Made by a program: the position numbers and the translations under genes. Below the pieces are notes generated by a model. It had not been told where the DNA came from and did not search any database. It saw only the letters and a list, made by a program, of their open reading frames with translations. This document shows positions 1 to 6,932 of a DNA stretch of 7,121 nt, piece after piece. Within the stretch, counting starts at the first letter, position 1. Every line of letters begins with the position of its first letter. The stretch comes from Campylobacterales bacterium (lineage in GTDB: Bacteria > Campylobacterota > Campylobacteria > Campylobacterales > Hydrogenimonadaceae). The DNA is taken from positions 1-7,121 of the forward strand of contig JALSPH010000250.1 of NCBI GenBank assembly GCA_026986055.1. The letters run 5' to 3'.

Positions 1-57
1 GATTTCTGCTTTCCTCTTGGCCGTCATTCTTTTGATCTCTGTTGGTGTCTCTCCCAT
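1..57 (-). CDS. Transposase N-terminus (orfA-like, helix-turn-helix), partial
   Basis: The reading frame starts at ATG 57-55 and runs off the left edge after 19 codons, giving MGETPTEIKR followed by MTAKRKAEI. The 'K-R-x-T-A-K-R-K-A' opening is, from memory, the start of small DNA-binding transposase subunits of IS3-like elements, which continue into a helix-turn-helix. A clear Shine-Dalgarno sequence (AGAGGAG) lies 7 bases before the ATG and a TATAAT box lies 33 bases upstream, so this start is well supported. In complete elements a second ORF encodes the DDE integrase catalytic domain. Neither that ORF nor a frameshift signal can be seen here. Family assignment is recognition by eye. Confidence 0.65.
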   Translation of the reverse strand, partial: MGETPTEIKRMTAKRKAEI

Positions 58-89
58 CTTTCTGCTCCTCTTATTTCACTTCTTTATGT

Positions 90-95
90 ATTATA
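90..95 (-). promoter_or_regulatory. -10 box of the IS transposase promoter
   Basis: The minus strand reads TATAAT at 95-90, inside the IS end and 33 bases upstream of the transposase ATG. No good -35 box lies 16-18 bases upstream. In IS3-family elements a -35 is often supplied only when the two ends are joined in a circle, which would fit. That part is inference. Confidence 0.45.
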
Positions 96-120
96 CATTG
101 TGCAGTCGGGCTGGGGGTCA

Positions 121-486
121 CTATAGATTCCCGGACATAACGATTCGGAAGAAGAGATACGAAACATTGCGAAGTTTCAGGCAGATTTGGACCCTTCTAT
201 GCCGTGGCATATAAGCGCTTTCTACCCTATGTACAAGATGACGGACGTCTCTCCTACACCCGCATCGACACTGAAAAGAGCTTATGAGATAGGTAAAGAG
301 GAGGGGCTCAAGTATGTTTATGTAGGAAATATAGACGATGCCAAACATGAGTCTACATATTGCCCTTCATGCGGTACAACGGTCATAGAAAGGCGCGGAA
401 CGATAGGGCAGTATGTCGTCAACCATCTTGCGGAAGATGGTATCTGCCCAGAGTGCGGTTATAGGCTCGAAGGGGTTTGGAGTTAG
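121..486 (+). pseudogene. amrS: AmmeMemoRadiSam system radical SAM enzyme (AmrS), 3' remnant truncated by the IS
   Basis: From 127 the frame reads IPGHNDSEEE and continues to a TAG at 484-486, giving 119 residues that match the C-terminal third of AmrS. Visible are the IPG-x-ND motif that ends the radical SAM barrel, PWHISAFYP-x-YKMTD, the 'EEGLKYVYVGN' strand, and two CxxC knuckles (YCPSCG and ICPECG) that close the family's small zinc-ribbon-like tail. The radical SAM CxxxCxxC site would be upstream and is absent. An in-frame TAG at 124-126 directly precedes the remnant, and everything before about 120 is IS sequence, so no full enzyme can be made from here. AmrS is conserved with Memo and AMMECR1 proteins, and its reaction is not settled to my knowledge. 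Its stop overlaps the metK stop on the other strand by 3 bases. The family call is strong; the start of the remnant is approximate. Confidence 0.85.
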
Positions 487-938
487 AGTAGCGCTTTGAA
501 AAACTCCAGTTCGTCAAGCCTCTCCCACGGGTAGTCGGGGTAACCTACCTGTCCTCTGGCTGCAATGTCCGCATACAAAAAGGTATCTTCGGACGGTTTA
601 TCGAGACCGAACTTCTCTTTTATCCATAGAGGTGTCAAAGAGAACTTTTCCGATACTATTTTGGAGAGCTCTTCATCACCGAGGCTTCCTTTGGCCATAT
701 CGAATCTATTTATAGTTACGTTTATAGGCTTTGGATTTCCTATGATGTAGGCAAGCTCAACCAGAGCCTTTTTTGCCAGCCCCGATGCAACGATATGTTT
801 GCCGGTTATGAAAACCTCCGTCGCCACTTTTGCGTTGCTGTCCAGCTCCAGGAGACGGTCGACTATGGTATCGGCTATGATGTCTGCACATTTGTCCGGG
901 TGTCCCGGTGAGACAGACTCTGATATGTATAGATACAT
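483..938 (-). pseudogene. metK: S-adenosylmethionine synthetase with a large in-frame internal deletion, probably inactive
   Basis: Intact MetK makes S-adenosylmethionine from methionine and ATP and is normally about 385-400 residues. This frame encodes 151. Residues 1-50 are a typical MetK N-terminus (SVSPGHPDKCADIIAD and ATEVFITGKHIV). Residues 51-151 are a typical campylobacterial C-terminus (VASGLAKKALVEL, FSLTPLWIKEKF, FLYADIAARGQVG, DYPWERLDELE). About 250 residues between them are missing, including the GAGDQG loop and the glycine-rich GGG-xx-SGKD-xx-KVDRS region needed for ATP and phosphate binding. The join falls at 'GKHIV/ASGL' (about 786-806). In full-length relatives the N-terminal half has 'G-K-x-V-V' and the C-terminal half 'A-K-N-I-V-A', so recombination across a short repeat is plausible. 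The start (ATG 938-936) keeps a good ribosome-binding site, GGAG, 7 bases upstream. A functional metK must exist elsewhere unless this is an assembly error. Confidence 0.85.
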
Positions 939-977
939 TTTTGCACTCCATTTTTTTCAGACGGGACGTTTGAGTAC

Positions 978-994
978 GTAACATCAGTTGTTAC
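978..994. promoter_or_regulatory. Perfect inverted repeat GTAACA-N5-TGTTAC, candidate operator
   Basis: Six bases at 978-983 are repeated inverted at 989-994 around a 5-base spacer, making a 17-base dyad in the 127-base divergent region between metK and the DksA-like gene. It ends 25 bases before the TATAAT box of the DksA-like gene, so a dimeric regulator bound here would overlap the -35 region. The size and symmetry suit a helix-turn-helix dimer. The regulator is unknown. Confidence 0.4.
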
Positions 995-1019
995 ATTACT
1001 CTAAAGAAGCTAAAAGTGC

Positions 1020-1025
1020 TATAAT
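1020..1025 (+). promoter_or_regulatory. -10 box for the DksA-like gene
   Basis: A perfect TATAAT lies 40 bases before the ATG at 1066, in an A/T-rich context and with no clear -35 box at the usual distance. That pattern is normal for Campylobacterota vegetative promoters. A transcript starting near 1032 would have a leader of about 34 bases and could cover the following PEBP gene. Confidence 0.6.
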
Positions 1026-1065
1026 TTATTACCGCACCACCATAAAGCGAAAGAAGGAGAACCCG

Positions 1066-1386
1066 ATGTCATATCTCAATCTTGAGTATTTCAAAGAGAG
1101 ACTTGAAAAAGAGCGTGAAAGGATTCTGAAAAATATAGGTGAGATAAACGATGAGCTTGCCGCTATAGTAGCGGAAGATGAGATAGACGATATAGAGGAT
1201 TTGGCGGAGCTGAAGATAGAAAACGACAGAGACAAAGAGCTCTTGAGAATTCTTACGGCTGAACTCAAAGATGTCGACGATGCACTCAAAAAAATCGCGG
1301 AAGGCAAGTATGGCAAAGACGAAGAGACGGGCAAGAAGATTCCGTTGAACCGTCTTTTGGCCAATCCGGCAGCCAGAACCGCGTAG
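1066..1386 (+). CDS. DksA/TraR-family regulator lacking all zinc-binding cysteines
   Basis: This 106-residue protein has the DksA layout: an N-terminal helix (about 5-35), an acidic turn, a second long helix (about 45-80) and a degenerate zinc-finger tail (YGKDEETGKKIPLNRL, 82-97). DksA proteins bind in the RNA polymerase secondary channel and alter initiation, often together with ppGpp. The coiled-coil tip motif DxxDxA is visible at 42-47 (D42, D45, A47), so the functional tip seems kept. The protein contains no cysteine: the position where relatives have 'YG-x-C' is aspartate (D85), and the distal pair is gone because the protein stops after PAARTA. ATG 1066 is chosen because AGAAGGAGA lies just upstream and the DksA homology begins there. 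The frame stays open upstream to 988, but that stretch contains the promoter. It is probably cotranscribed with the PEBP gene 27 bases downstream. Confidence 0.8.
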   Translation: MSYLNLEYFKERLEKERERILKNIGEINDELAAIVAEDEIDDIEDLAELKIENDRDKELLRILTAELKDVDDALKKIAEGKYGKDEETGKKIPLNRLLANPAARTA

Positions 1387-1413
1387 GAGAGAAACCTTCG
1401 AAGGAGGTGTAGT

Positions 1414-1866
1414 ATGAAAATTTCAAGTCCGGCATTCGAAAATGGAGGCTTGATACCTGTAAGGTATACATGCGATGGGGAGGATATATCGGTCCCTCTG
1501 ATATTTGAAGATGTTCCGTCAGGGGCAAAAACTCTCGCTTTGGTGATGGACGATCCCGATGCACCTGCGGGAGTTTTCGTGCATTGGGTCATCTACAATA
1601 TTCCCGCCGGCTTGAGTGGACTTCCTGAAGGATTGCCACCGGAGCCATATCTTGAAGGGGGGATCAAACAGGGGGTAAACAGTTTCGGAAACATCGGCTA
1701 CGGCGGCCCATGTCCTCCCTCCGGTGCACACCGCTACATGTTCAAACTCTATGCTCTCGATTCTACTTTGGAAGCAGATGCCGGTTTGAGCAAACATGAG
1801 CTTCTTTCACTTATCGAAGGGAGCGTTATAGAGGGAGCCGGAATGATGGGAATTTACGAGCGCTGA
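1414..1866 (+). CDS. YbhB/YbcL family protein (PEBP / Raf kinase inhibitor-like)
   Basis: This 150-residue protein matches the bacterial phosphatidylethanolamine-binding-protein family over its full length. The anion-binding pocket motifs are present: DPDAPAG (47-53), VHW (56-58) and GPCPPSGAHRY-xx-KLYALD (98-116). The usual C-terminal ending is seen as MMGIYER. There is no signal peptide, so it should be cytoplasmic. The biochemical role of bacterial members is not established, and the eukaryotic kinase-inhibitor function should not be transferred. The ATG is preceded at close range by a near-consensus ribosome-binding site, GAAGGAGGTG. It follows the DksA-like gene by 27 bases and is probably in the same transcript. 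Its last 13 bases overlap the end of pdxA on the opposite strand. Confidence 0.9.
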   Translation: MKISSPAFENGGLIPVRYTCDGEDISVPLIFEDVPSGAKTLALVMDDPDAPAGVFVHWVIYNIPAGLSGLPEGLPPEPYLEGGIKQGVNSFGNIGYGGPCPPSGAHRYMFKLYALDSTLEADAGLSKHELLSLIEGSVIEGAGMMGIYER

Positions 1867-2792
1867 AGTCTTTTTCGTATGAGCGAAACTGCCGCTTTGA
1901 CCGCCTCTATGTAGCTTTTTAGCGAAGGTTCGCGTCCGGGTAGGTAGGCTATGTCGTAAGCCGTTCCATGGTCTACGGAGGTTCGGATGATAGGAAGGTT
2001 CAAAGAGATGTTTATGCTTTCGTCGAAATAGAGTGCTTTTAGCGGAGCGAGTCCCTGGTCGTGATACATAGCCGCATAGTATCTGAAGGAGTCACGCATT
2101 TTCGGTGAAAAAGCCGTGTCCGGAACAAGCGGGCCGTAAAAGATTTTTTTGCCGACGGAGTGATTCGACTCCTCTATAGCTTCTTCGATAACTCTCTCCT
2201 CATCACCCAATACGCCATGGTCGCCCGCATGGGGATTGAGTCCCAAAACTCCAATCTTTTGAGCATCCGTCTCTTTCTGCATATCGAGAAGAAATCTCAC
2301 AAGAGCCTTTCTCTCTATCTTTTCATGCACCTTTTTTAGAGGAATATGCTCGGTAAAGAGAGCCACGTACAACTTTTCGCATCCGAGCATCATTATCGCC
2401 TCTTTTTTGAAATAGTCTCTCAAAAAATCGGTATGACCTTTATATTTCAAACCGGCTAACTTCCACGCCTCTTTGTTGATAGGAAGCGTGACGACGGCAT
2501 CGCATTCGCCGTCAATGACTGAATCGACGGCTTTCTTAAAAGATGCAAAGCTGTATGCACCGGCCTCGGAAGTCACGACTCCGGGCCTTATGGATGGTGA
2601 CGTCGAAGGTGATGAGTGCTCAAGATTTTTGCAAATTTCGACACCAAGTCTCGCCGCTGCATCTTTTAAAAGGTCGTAACCCGCAAAATAGAGCGGCTTG
2701 CATATTTTTTCTATTTCATTGTGAGCTTTCAGAGCGATCTGCGGCCCTATGCCGTTTGGATCACCGATACTTACGGCAATTTTAGGTTTCAA
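1854..2792 (-). CDS. pdxA: 4-hydroxythreonine-4-phosphate dehydrogenase
   Basis: PdxA oxidises 4-phosphohydroxy-L-threonine with NAD(P). The product decarboxylates to the amine that PdxJ condenses with deoxyxylulose 5-phosphate, in the cytoplasmic DXP-dependent route to vitamin B6. The 312-residue product opens with VSIGDPNGIGPQ (7-18). It has YKGHTDFL (117-124), LNPHAG-x-HG (185-193), AMYHDQGLAPLK (241-252) and RTSVDHGTAYDIA (270-282), which are the family's substrate and metal-binding histidine motifs. Length is slightly under the 329 residues of the E. coli enzyme. The start is a TTG (2792-2790) overlapping the pdxJ stop as TTGA, and protein homology begins right there (MKPKIAVSIG). The overlap implies coupling to pdxJ translation. 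No hairpin terminator is seen, and the end runs 13 bases into the convergent PEBP gene. Confidence 0.95.
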   Translation of the reverse strand: MKPKIAVSIGDPNGIGPQIALKAHNEIEKICKPLYFAGYDLLKDAAARLGVEICKNLEHSSPSTSPSIRPGVVTSEAGAYSFASFKKAVDSVIDGECDAVVTLPINKEAWKLAGLKYKGHTDFLRDYFKKEAIMMLGCEKLYVALFTEHIPLKKVHEKIERKALVRFLLDMQKETDAQKIGVLGLNPHAGDHGVLGDEERVIEEAIEESNHSVGKKIFYGPLVPDTAFSPKMRDSFRYYAAMYHDQGLAPLKALYFDESINISLNLPIIRTSVDHGTAYDIAYLPGREPSLKSYIEAVKAAVSLIRKRLQRS

Positions 2793-3568
2793 TTCAAAAG
2801 TGCCTTCATCTCTTTGATAGCACTCTCAAGCCCCGTAAAAACGCTTCTTGCAACAATGCTTTGGCCGATGTTCAGCTCCTCGATGGCTTCGATTTTAAGG
2901 ATTTCAGATACATTTTGGTAGTTTAGACCGTGTCCTGCGGCAACCTTCAACCCCATGGAAGCAGCAAGATCTGCTCCGCTTTTGAGCGCAACAAGAGACT
3001 CTTCGAGTTTGGTTCTAAGGGTATGGCGGGAGAGTTCGAGCTCTTCTATCGAGTGGTGCGAGTTTGCAAGTCCGAGGTATAGCATGGCGTAGATGTTTGC
3101 GAAACTTCCCGTATGGAGTTCTACCCACTCCACATTCAAAGCGTCCGATCTTGTAATAATCTCCAAATCGGGGTCTATAAAGAGAGAAACCTCTATTTCA
3201 TAGGCCTGCAGCCTCTCTATGGCTTCTATTACCCGCTCTTCATATGTAATAATATCAAGTCCCCCTTCGGTCGTTACCTCTTCCCTTTTTTCAGGCACCA
3301 GAGTCGCCCTGTGAGGTTTTAAACGGCAGACGATATCTATAATGTCGCTATCGGTGGAGCACTCCAGATTCACCGGAAGTTGGCTCATCTTTATAATTTT
3401 TTCCGCATCGGCGTCGTTTATATGTCTTCTATCTTCACGCAGGTGTATCGTTACCTGGTCGGCTCCGGAACGTTTCAGTATGCCAAGAGCCTCAATCGGG
3501 TCTGGGTCGTTGATTTTTCTCGCTTCTCTAAGTACCGCAATATGGTCTATATTGACTCCAAGCTTCAT
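2789..3568 (-). CDS. pdxJ: Pyridoxine 5'-phosphate synthase
   Basis: PdxJ performs the ring closure of de novo vitamin B6 synthesis, joining 3-amino-1-hydroxyacetone 1-phosphate, made through the PdxA reaction, to 1-deoxy-D-xylulose 5-phosphate. The 259-residue product is a full-length TIM barrel. It shows GVNIDHIAVLREAR (4-17), HLREDRRHI (42-50), the active-site glutamate context NLEC (67-70), VPEKREEVTTEGGLD (91-105), ELHTG (150-154), AAGHGLNY (210-217) and ELNIGQSIVARSVFTGL (231-247). ATG 3568-3566 overlaps the stop of the upstream SGNH hydrolase gene as ATGA, and its own stop overlaps the pdxA start. The three genes therefore look like one translationally coupled unit. All expected motifs are intact. 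Confidence 0.96.
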   Translation of the reverse strand: MKLGVNIDHIAVLREARKINDPDPIEALGILKRSGADQVTIHLREDRRHINDADAEKIIKMSQLPVNLECSTDSDIIDIVCRLKPHRATLVPEKREEVTTEGGLDIITYEERVIEAIERLQAYEIEVSLFIDPDLEIITRSDALNVEWVELHTGSFANIYAMLYLGLANSHHSIEELELSRHTLRTKLEESLVALKSGADLAASMGLKVAAGHGLNYQNVSEILKIEAIEELNIGQSIVARSVFTGLESAIKEMKALLN

Positions 3569-4230
3569 AAACCGCCCCTTATCGCTTTATCTATTTTTTG
3601 TGCGATTATAGCGTAACCTTTCGCGTTTGGGTGTATCTGATCTTTTCTTAGAGAGCCATCGGAGAGTACGTCTGAGATTATATCTTCAAGGTAGAGAACA
3701 CCTGTTTCGTTCGCCACGTCACGGTAGAGTTTCGCATCACGAAGAAAAAACTGCTGCGGTTCGGGTACTCCCAGCAAAATAACTTTCGCTCCGGCACTTT
3801 TGGCACTCTCTACCATTTTTTTTAGATCATTTTTTATAAGATCATGTTTTCTAGAGCGCAGAATATCGTTACCGCCTTCACATAAAATTACTATATCCGG
3901 ATTATACTTTTTCAAAACCGATTCGAACCTCTTTTGGGCTCTACTAGCCATTTCACCCGGTACACCTTCGTTTATTACATCTACTCCGAGCAGTTTGGAG
4001 AGTTGGGCCGGATAGCTTCTGTCTATCCCGTCTTCCCTCGCGCCGGTTCCGTAAGTGAGGCTGTCACCGAACGCTACGATGACGGGAGGGTTTTGGGTGT
4101 CGTAAAAGAGTTCTGCTATGTTTTCATCGGAAGTTGTCGTATGGTTGTCCAGCTTGTACTGGTTGAAGAAATGGAGTCCGACGAAGAGTGCGACTATAAT
4201 GAAGAGTAGTTCGCTCTTGCTTATCTTCAT
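3565..4230 (-). CDS. Membrane-anchored SGNH/GDSL-family hydrolase (TesA-like esterase)
   Basis: The four SGNH blocks are visible in a 221-residue protein: FGDSLTYG (54-61, nucleophile S57), NEGVPGE (88-94, oxyanion glycine), GGND (119-122) and DQIHPN (197-202, catalytic D197 and H200). Such enzymes are esterases, thioesterases or lysophospholipases, and the substrate cannot be told from sequence. Residues 7-22 are a hydrophobic helix preceded by lysines, and no signal-peptidase site is obvious. It is probably an N-terminally anchored protein with the catalytic domain on the periplasmic side. ATG 4230-4228 is preferred because AGGAG sits 5 bases upstream. A GTG two codons earlier (4236) overlaps that ribosome-binding site. 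The gene's stop overlaps the pdxJ start by 4 bases, an odd pairing because a link between this family and vitamin B6 synthesis is not known to me. Confidence 0.9.
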   Translation of the reverse strand: MKISKSELLFIIVALFVGLHFFNQYKLDNHTTTSDENIAELFYDTQNPPVIVAFGDSLTYGTGAREDGIDRSYPAQLSKLLGVDVINEGVPGEMASRAQKRFESVLKKYNPDIVILCEGGNDILRSRKHDLIKNDLKKMVESAKSAGAKVILLGVPEPQQFFLRDAKLYRDVANETGVLYLEDIISDVLSDGSLRKDQIHPNAKGYAIIAQKIDKAIRGGL

Positions 4231-4250
4231 CTGCACTCCTTTATATTGGG

Positions 4251-4278
4251 TTGTAAGATGTATGTTGTATTGTAAGAT
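4251..4278. repeat. Direct repeat TTGTAAGAT x2, 19 bases apart, upstream of the SGNH gene
   Basis: TTGTAAGAT occurs at 4251-4259 and again at 4270-4278 in the 80-base gap between tgt and the SGNH hydrolase gene. The 19-base period is close to two helical turns, as for tandem sites on one DNA face. The second copy overlaps the possible -10 box of the SGNH gene. It could be an operator, or it could be chance in A/T-rich DNA. Confidence 0.3.
4269..4274 (-). promoter_or_regulatory. Possible -10 box for the SGNH-pdxJ-pdxA operon
   Basis: The minus strand reads TACAAT at 4274-4269, about 38 bases before the SGNH start, with TTTTCA 16 bases upstream (4296-4291). The match is weak. Alternatively the operon is read through from tgt, whose stop is only 80 bases away and is followed by no terminator hairpin. 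Confidence 0.3.
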
Positions 4279-4310
4279 ATTGTTAGTTAATGAAAACTTC
4301 TATTTTACAT

Positions 4311-5444
<1,134 letters not shown>

Positions 5445-5449
5445 TTAGA

Positions 5450-5455
5450 TATAAT
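5450..5455 (+). promoter_or_regulatory. -10 box for the RCK-like gene
   Basis: A perfect TATAAT preceded by TTTTAGA lies 26 bases before the ATG at 5482, giving an expected leader of about 20 bases. CATTGA (5427-5432) is 17 bases upstream as a poor -35. The box shares five bases with the minus-strand -10 of tgt, so the two promoters are nearly face to face. Confidence 0.6.
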
Positions 5456-5456
5456 A
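5451..5456 (-). promoter_or_regulatory. -10 box for tgt
   Basis: The minus strand reads TATTAT at 5456-5451, 21 bases before the tgt ATG at 5429, inside the A/T-rich 52-base divergent gap. It overlaps the plus-strand TATAAT almost completely, so polymerase bound in one direction would exclude the other. The match is one base from consensus and no -35 is evident. Confidence 0.4.
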
Positions 5457-5481
5457 TTTTTTTTAAATTGTGGGAGAGTGC

Positions 5482-6906
5482 ATGAAACAGATATTGATTC
5501 TCGCTGATGGAATTGTAGCAAAACATTTTCTACACCGTATCAGCGAAACTTTCATTCGTACAAACGAGTATACAGTCGTGGCACTCGACCGTACAATTTT
5601 ACCCAAGAGACTACCCTCAAATATAGTAACATACCAGTTCGATCCGACAAGCTACATAAAGCTCTCTATGCTGCTTAAAAGAGAGTATGACGATATATTC
5701 ATCATCATGAAAAACAGGATGGATGCGGAGGGTGCATACCAGAACATTCGTCGAGACAGGCCATTTGCGCGAGTGACCTTTTTCAACCGCTGGGATATAG
5801 AGTTCGATGATGAAAACCTGATAAACGTCAATGCCAACGAGCTTTTGGCCAGCAGAATGTACGATTTTCTTCCAAACGTTCCGGTTATTGCTCAAAACGT
5901 AGGCCTTGGGCAGGGTGAAATTATGGAGGTGCTGGTACCTTTTGGCAGCGCTTACGTATATCGCCATATAGGGACTATAGAGCAGAATCAGTGGAGAATC
6001 GTAGCTCTCTATCGTTCGAACAAGCTTGTTCTTCCCAAACCCTCGCTTATGATTAAACCGAACGATCTACTTCTTTTGGTAGGAAAACCTTCGGTTCTGG
6101 AGTCGGTCTTCAAAGCTATAAAACAGCAGCTCGGCCAGTTTCCGGCCCCTTTTGGCGAAAATCTGTACCTATATCTCGATATGATAAAAGAGAAGCACGA
6201 CTGCATAGCTTCGTGCCTGGAGCAGGTGAGGTATCTGCACAGAAGATTCAAAGATAGAAGACTTGTTATAAGAGTTGCAAATCCTACCGATATAGAGCTG
6301 CTTGAAGAGATCAAAAATATGGAGAGAGACAGCGAACTTGTAAGCTGTTACATAGACTACCGCGGCAAGGAGGCGTCGGAGCTCATAGCGGAAGATATGC
6401 AGAACCATAACGTGGGGCTTCTTATATGCGGGAGAGATCTTTTTATGGAGAGCGAGTTCAGAGAGATTTTCTATTCGCTTAGAAAACCTCTGCTTCAAAT
6501 CAGCGATTATCCTATGAGTTCTTTAGAAAAAGTGGTGGTCGTTCTTTCCGAAGAGAGGAGCATGGAGTTCATTTCAGCTACCGTATTCGATGTCGCTTCT
6601 CAGCTCGATCTCGATATCGAGCTTCTTGATTACGATCCTGACGGTGAGTTCGAAAAGAAGAGCTTCATACTGAACCATTACGAAAATCTCTCTCACATCT
6701 TTTCCAAAAACCTGGAGGTTAGACAGGAGAAGAAAAATCCGATAAGGGAGCTTGCCGGAGAGAGAGGATATCTTCAGGTTCTGCCCTTTACCAGGAAGAT
6801 TCTGCAGAGCAGACTCCTCTCATATTTCAGTGCAGATGCCGAGAAACTCTTCTTCAAACTGTCGCACAACCCACAGCTTTTCGTTCCGGTGGATATTGAA
6901 CAGTAG
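5482..6906 (+). CDS. TrkA/RCK-like cytoplasmic protein with C-terminal USP-like region (COG3400 type)
   Basis: The 474-residue product opens with a Rossmann-like fold resembling RCK_N (about 1-130: MKQILILADG, VVALDR, IFIIMKN, VTFFNRW). The nucleotide-binding glycine motif is degenerate, lacking a clear GxGxxG. An RCK_C-like domain follows (about 145-215: 'EVLVPFGSAYVYRHIG' to 'KPNDLLLLVGKPS'). Residues about 225-345 and 350-470 each look like an alpha/beta, universal-stress-protein-like unit (LVIRVANPTD-xx-LLEEI, VGLLICGRDLF, KVVVVLSEE). There is no membrane segment. The architecture suggests a regulatory subunit of a potassium or other ion transporter, as for TrkA, but no channel gene is adjacent, so the role is inferred. 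ATG 5482 is chosen because GGGAGAG lies 4-10 bases upstream; a GTG at 5470 precedes that site. As I recall, relatives lie between tgt and aroB in Campylobacter. Here tgt is present but an IS follows instead of aroB. Confidence 0.8.
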   Translation: MKQILILADGIVAKHFLHRISETFIRTNEYTVVALDRTILPKRLPSNIVTYQFDPTSYIKLSMLLKREYDDIFIIMKNRMDAEGAYQNIRRDRPFARVTFFNRWDIEFDDENLINVNANELLASRMYDFLPNVPVIAQNVGLGQGEIMEVLVPFGSAYVYRHIGTIEQNQWRIVALYRSNKLVLPKPSLMIKPNDLLLLVGKPSVLESVFKAIKQQLGQFPAPFGENLYLYLDMIKEKHDCIASCLEQVRYLHRRFKDRRLVIRVANPTDIELLEEIKNMERDSELVSCYIDYRGKEASELIAEDMQNHNVGLLICGRDLFMESEFREIFYSLRKPLLQISDYPMSSLEKVVVVLSEERSMEFISATVFDVASQLDLDIELLDYDPDGEFEKKSFILNHYENLSHIFSKNLEVRQEKKNPIRELAGERGYLQVLPFTRKILQSRLLSYFSADAEKLFFKLSHNPQLFVPVDIEQ

Positions 6907-6932
6907 TGCCGATATGGGTCATCTCCTTGACT

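Larger units (their letters stand above)
1..120 (-). mobile_element. Insertion sequence end (IS3-like), transposase reading leftwards; rest lies outside the window
   Basis: Read on the minus strand, this segment starts with TGACCCCCAG at about 120, an end typical of IS3-family elements, which usually begin with TG. A TATAAT box, a strong ribosome-binding site and the start of a transposase-like reading frame follow. On the other side of position 120 lies the interior of amrS, out of context, which is what an insertion would produce. The exact boundary is uncertain by a few bases because neither a target-site duplication nor the other end of the element is visible. The family assignment rests on the terminal bases and the first 19 residues of the transposase only. 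Confidence 0.72.

Noticed and set aside
17..214. Plus-strand open frame of 65 codons rich in hydrophobic residues
   Set aside because: It spans the IS end and the amrS remnant in the wrong frame. The minus-strand transposase start and the AmrS frame explain the same DNA better.
939..1065. SAM-responsive riboswitch ahead of metK
   Set aside because: The metK leader is short and I see no set of paired helices or conserved core of a known SAM riboswitch; only the 17-base dyad stands out.
1029..1592. Minus-strand open frame of 187 codons
   Set aside because: It is serine- and leucine-rich low-complexity sequence antisense to the DksA-like and PEBP genes, both of which show family motifs and good ribosome-binding sites.
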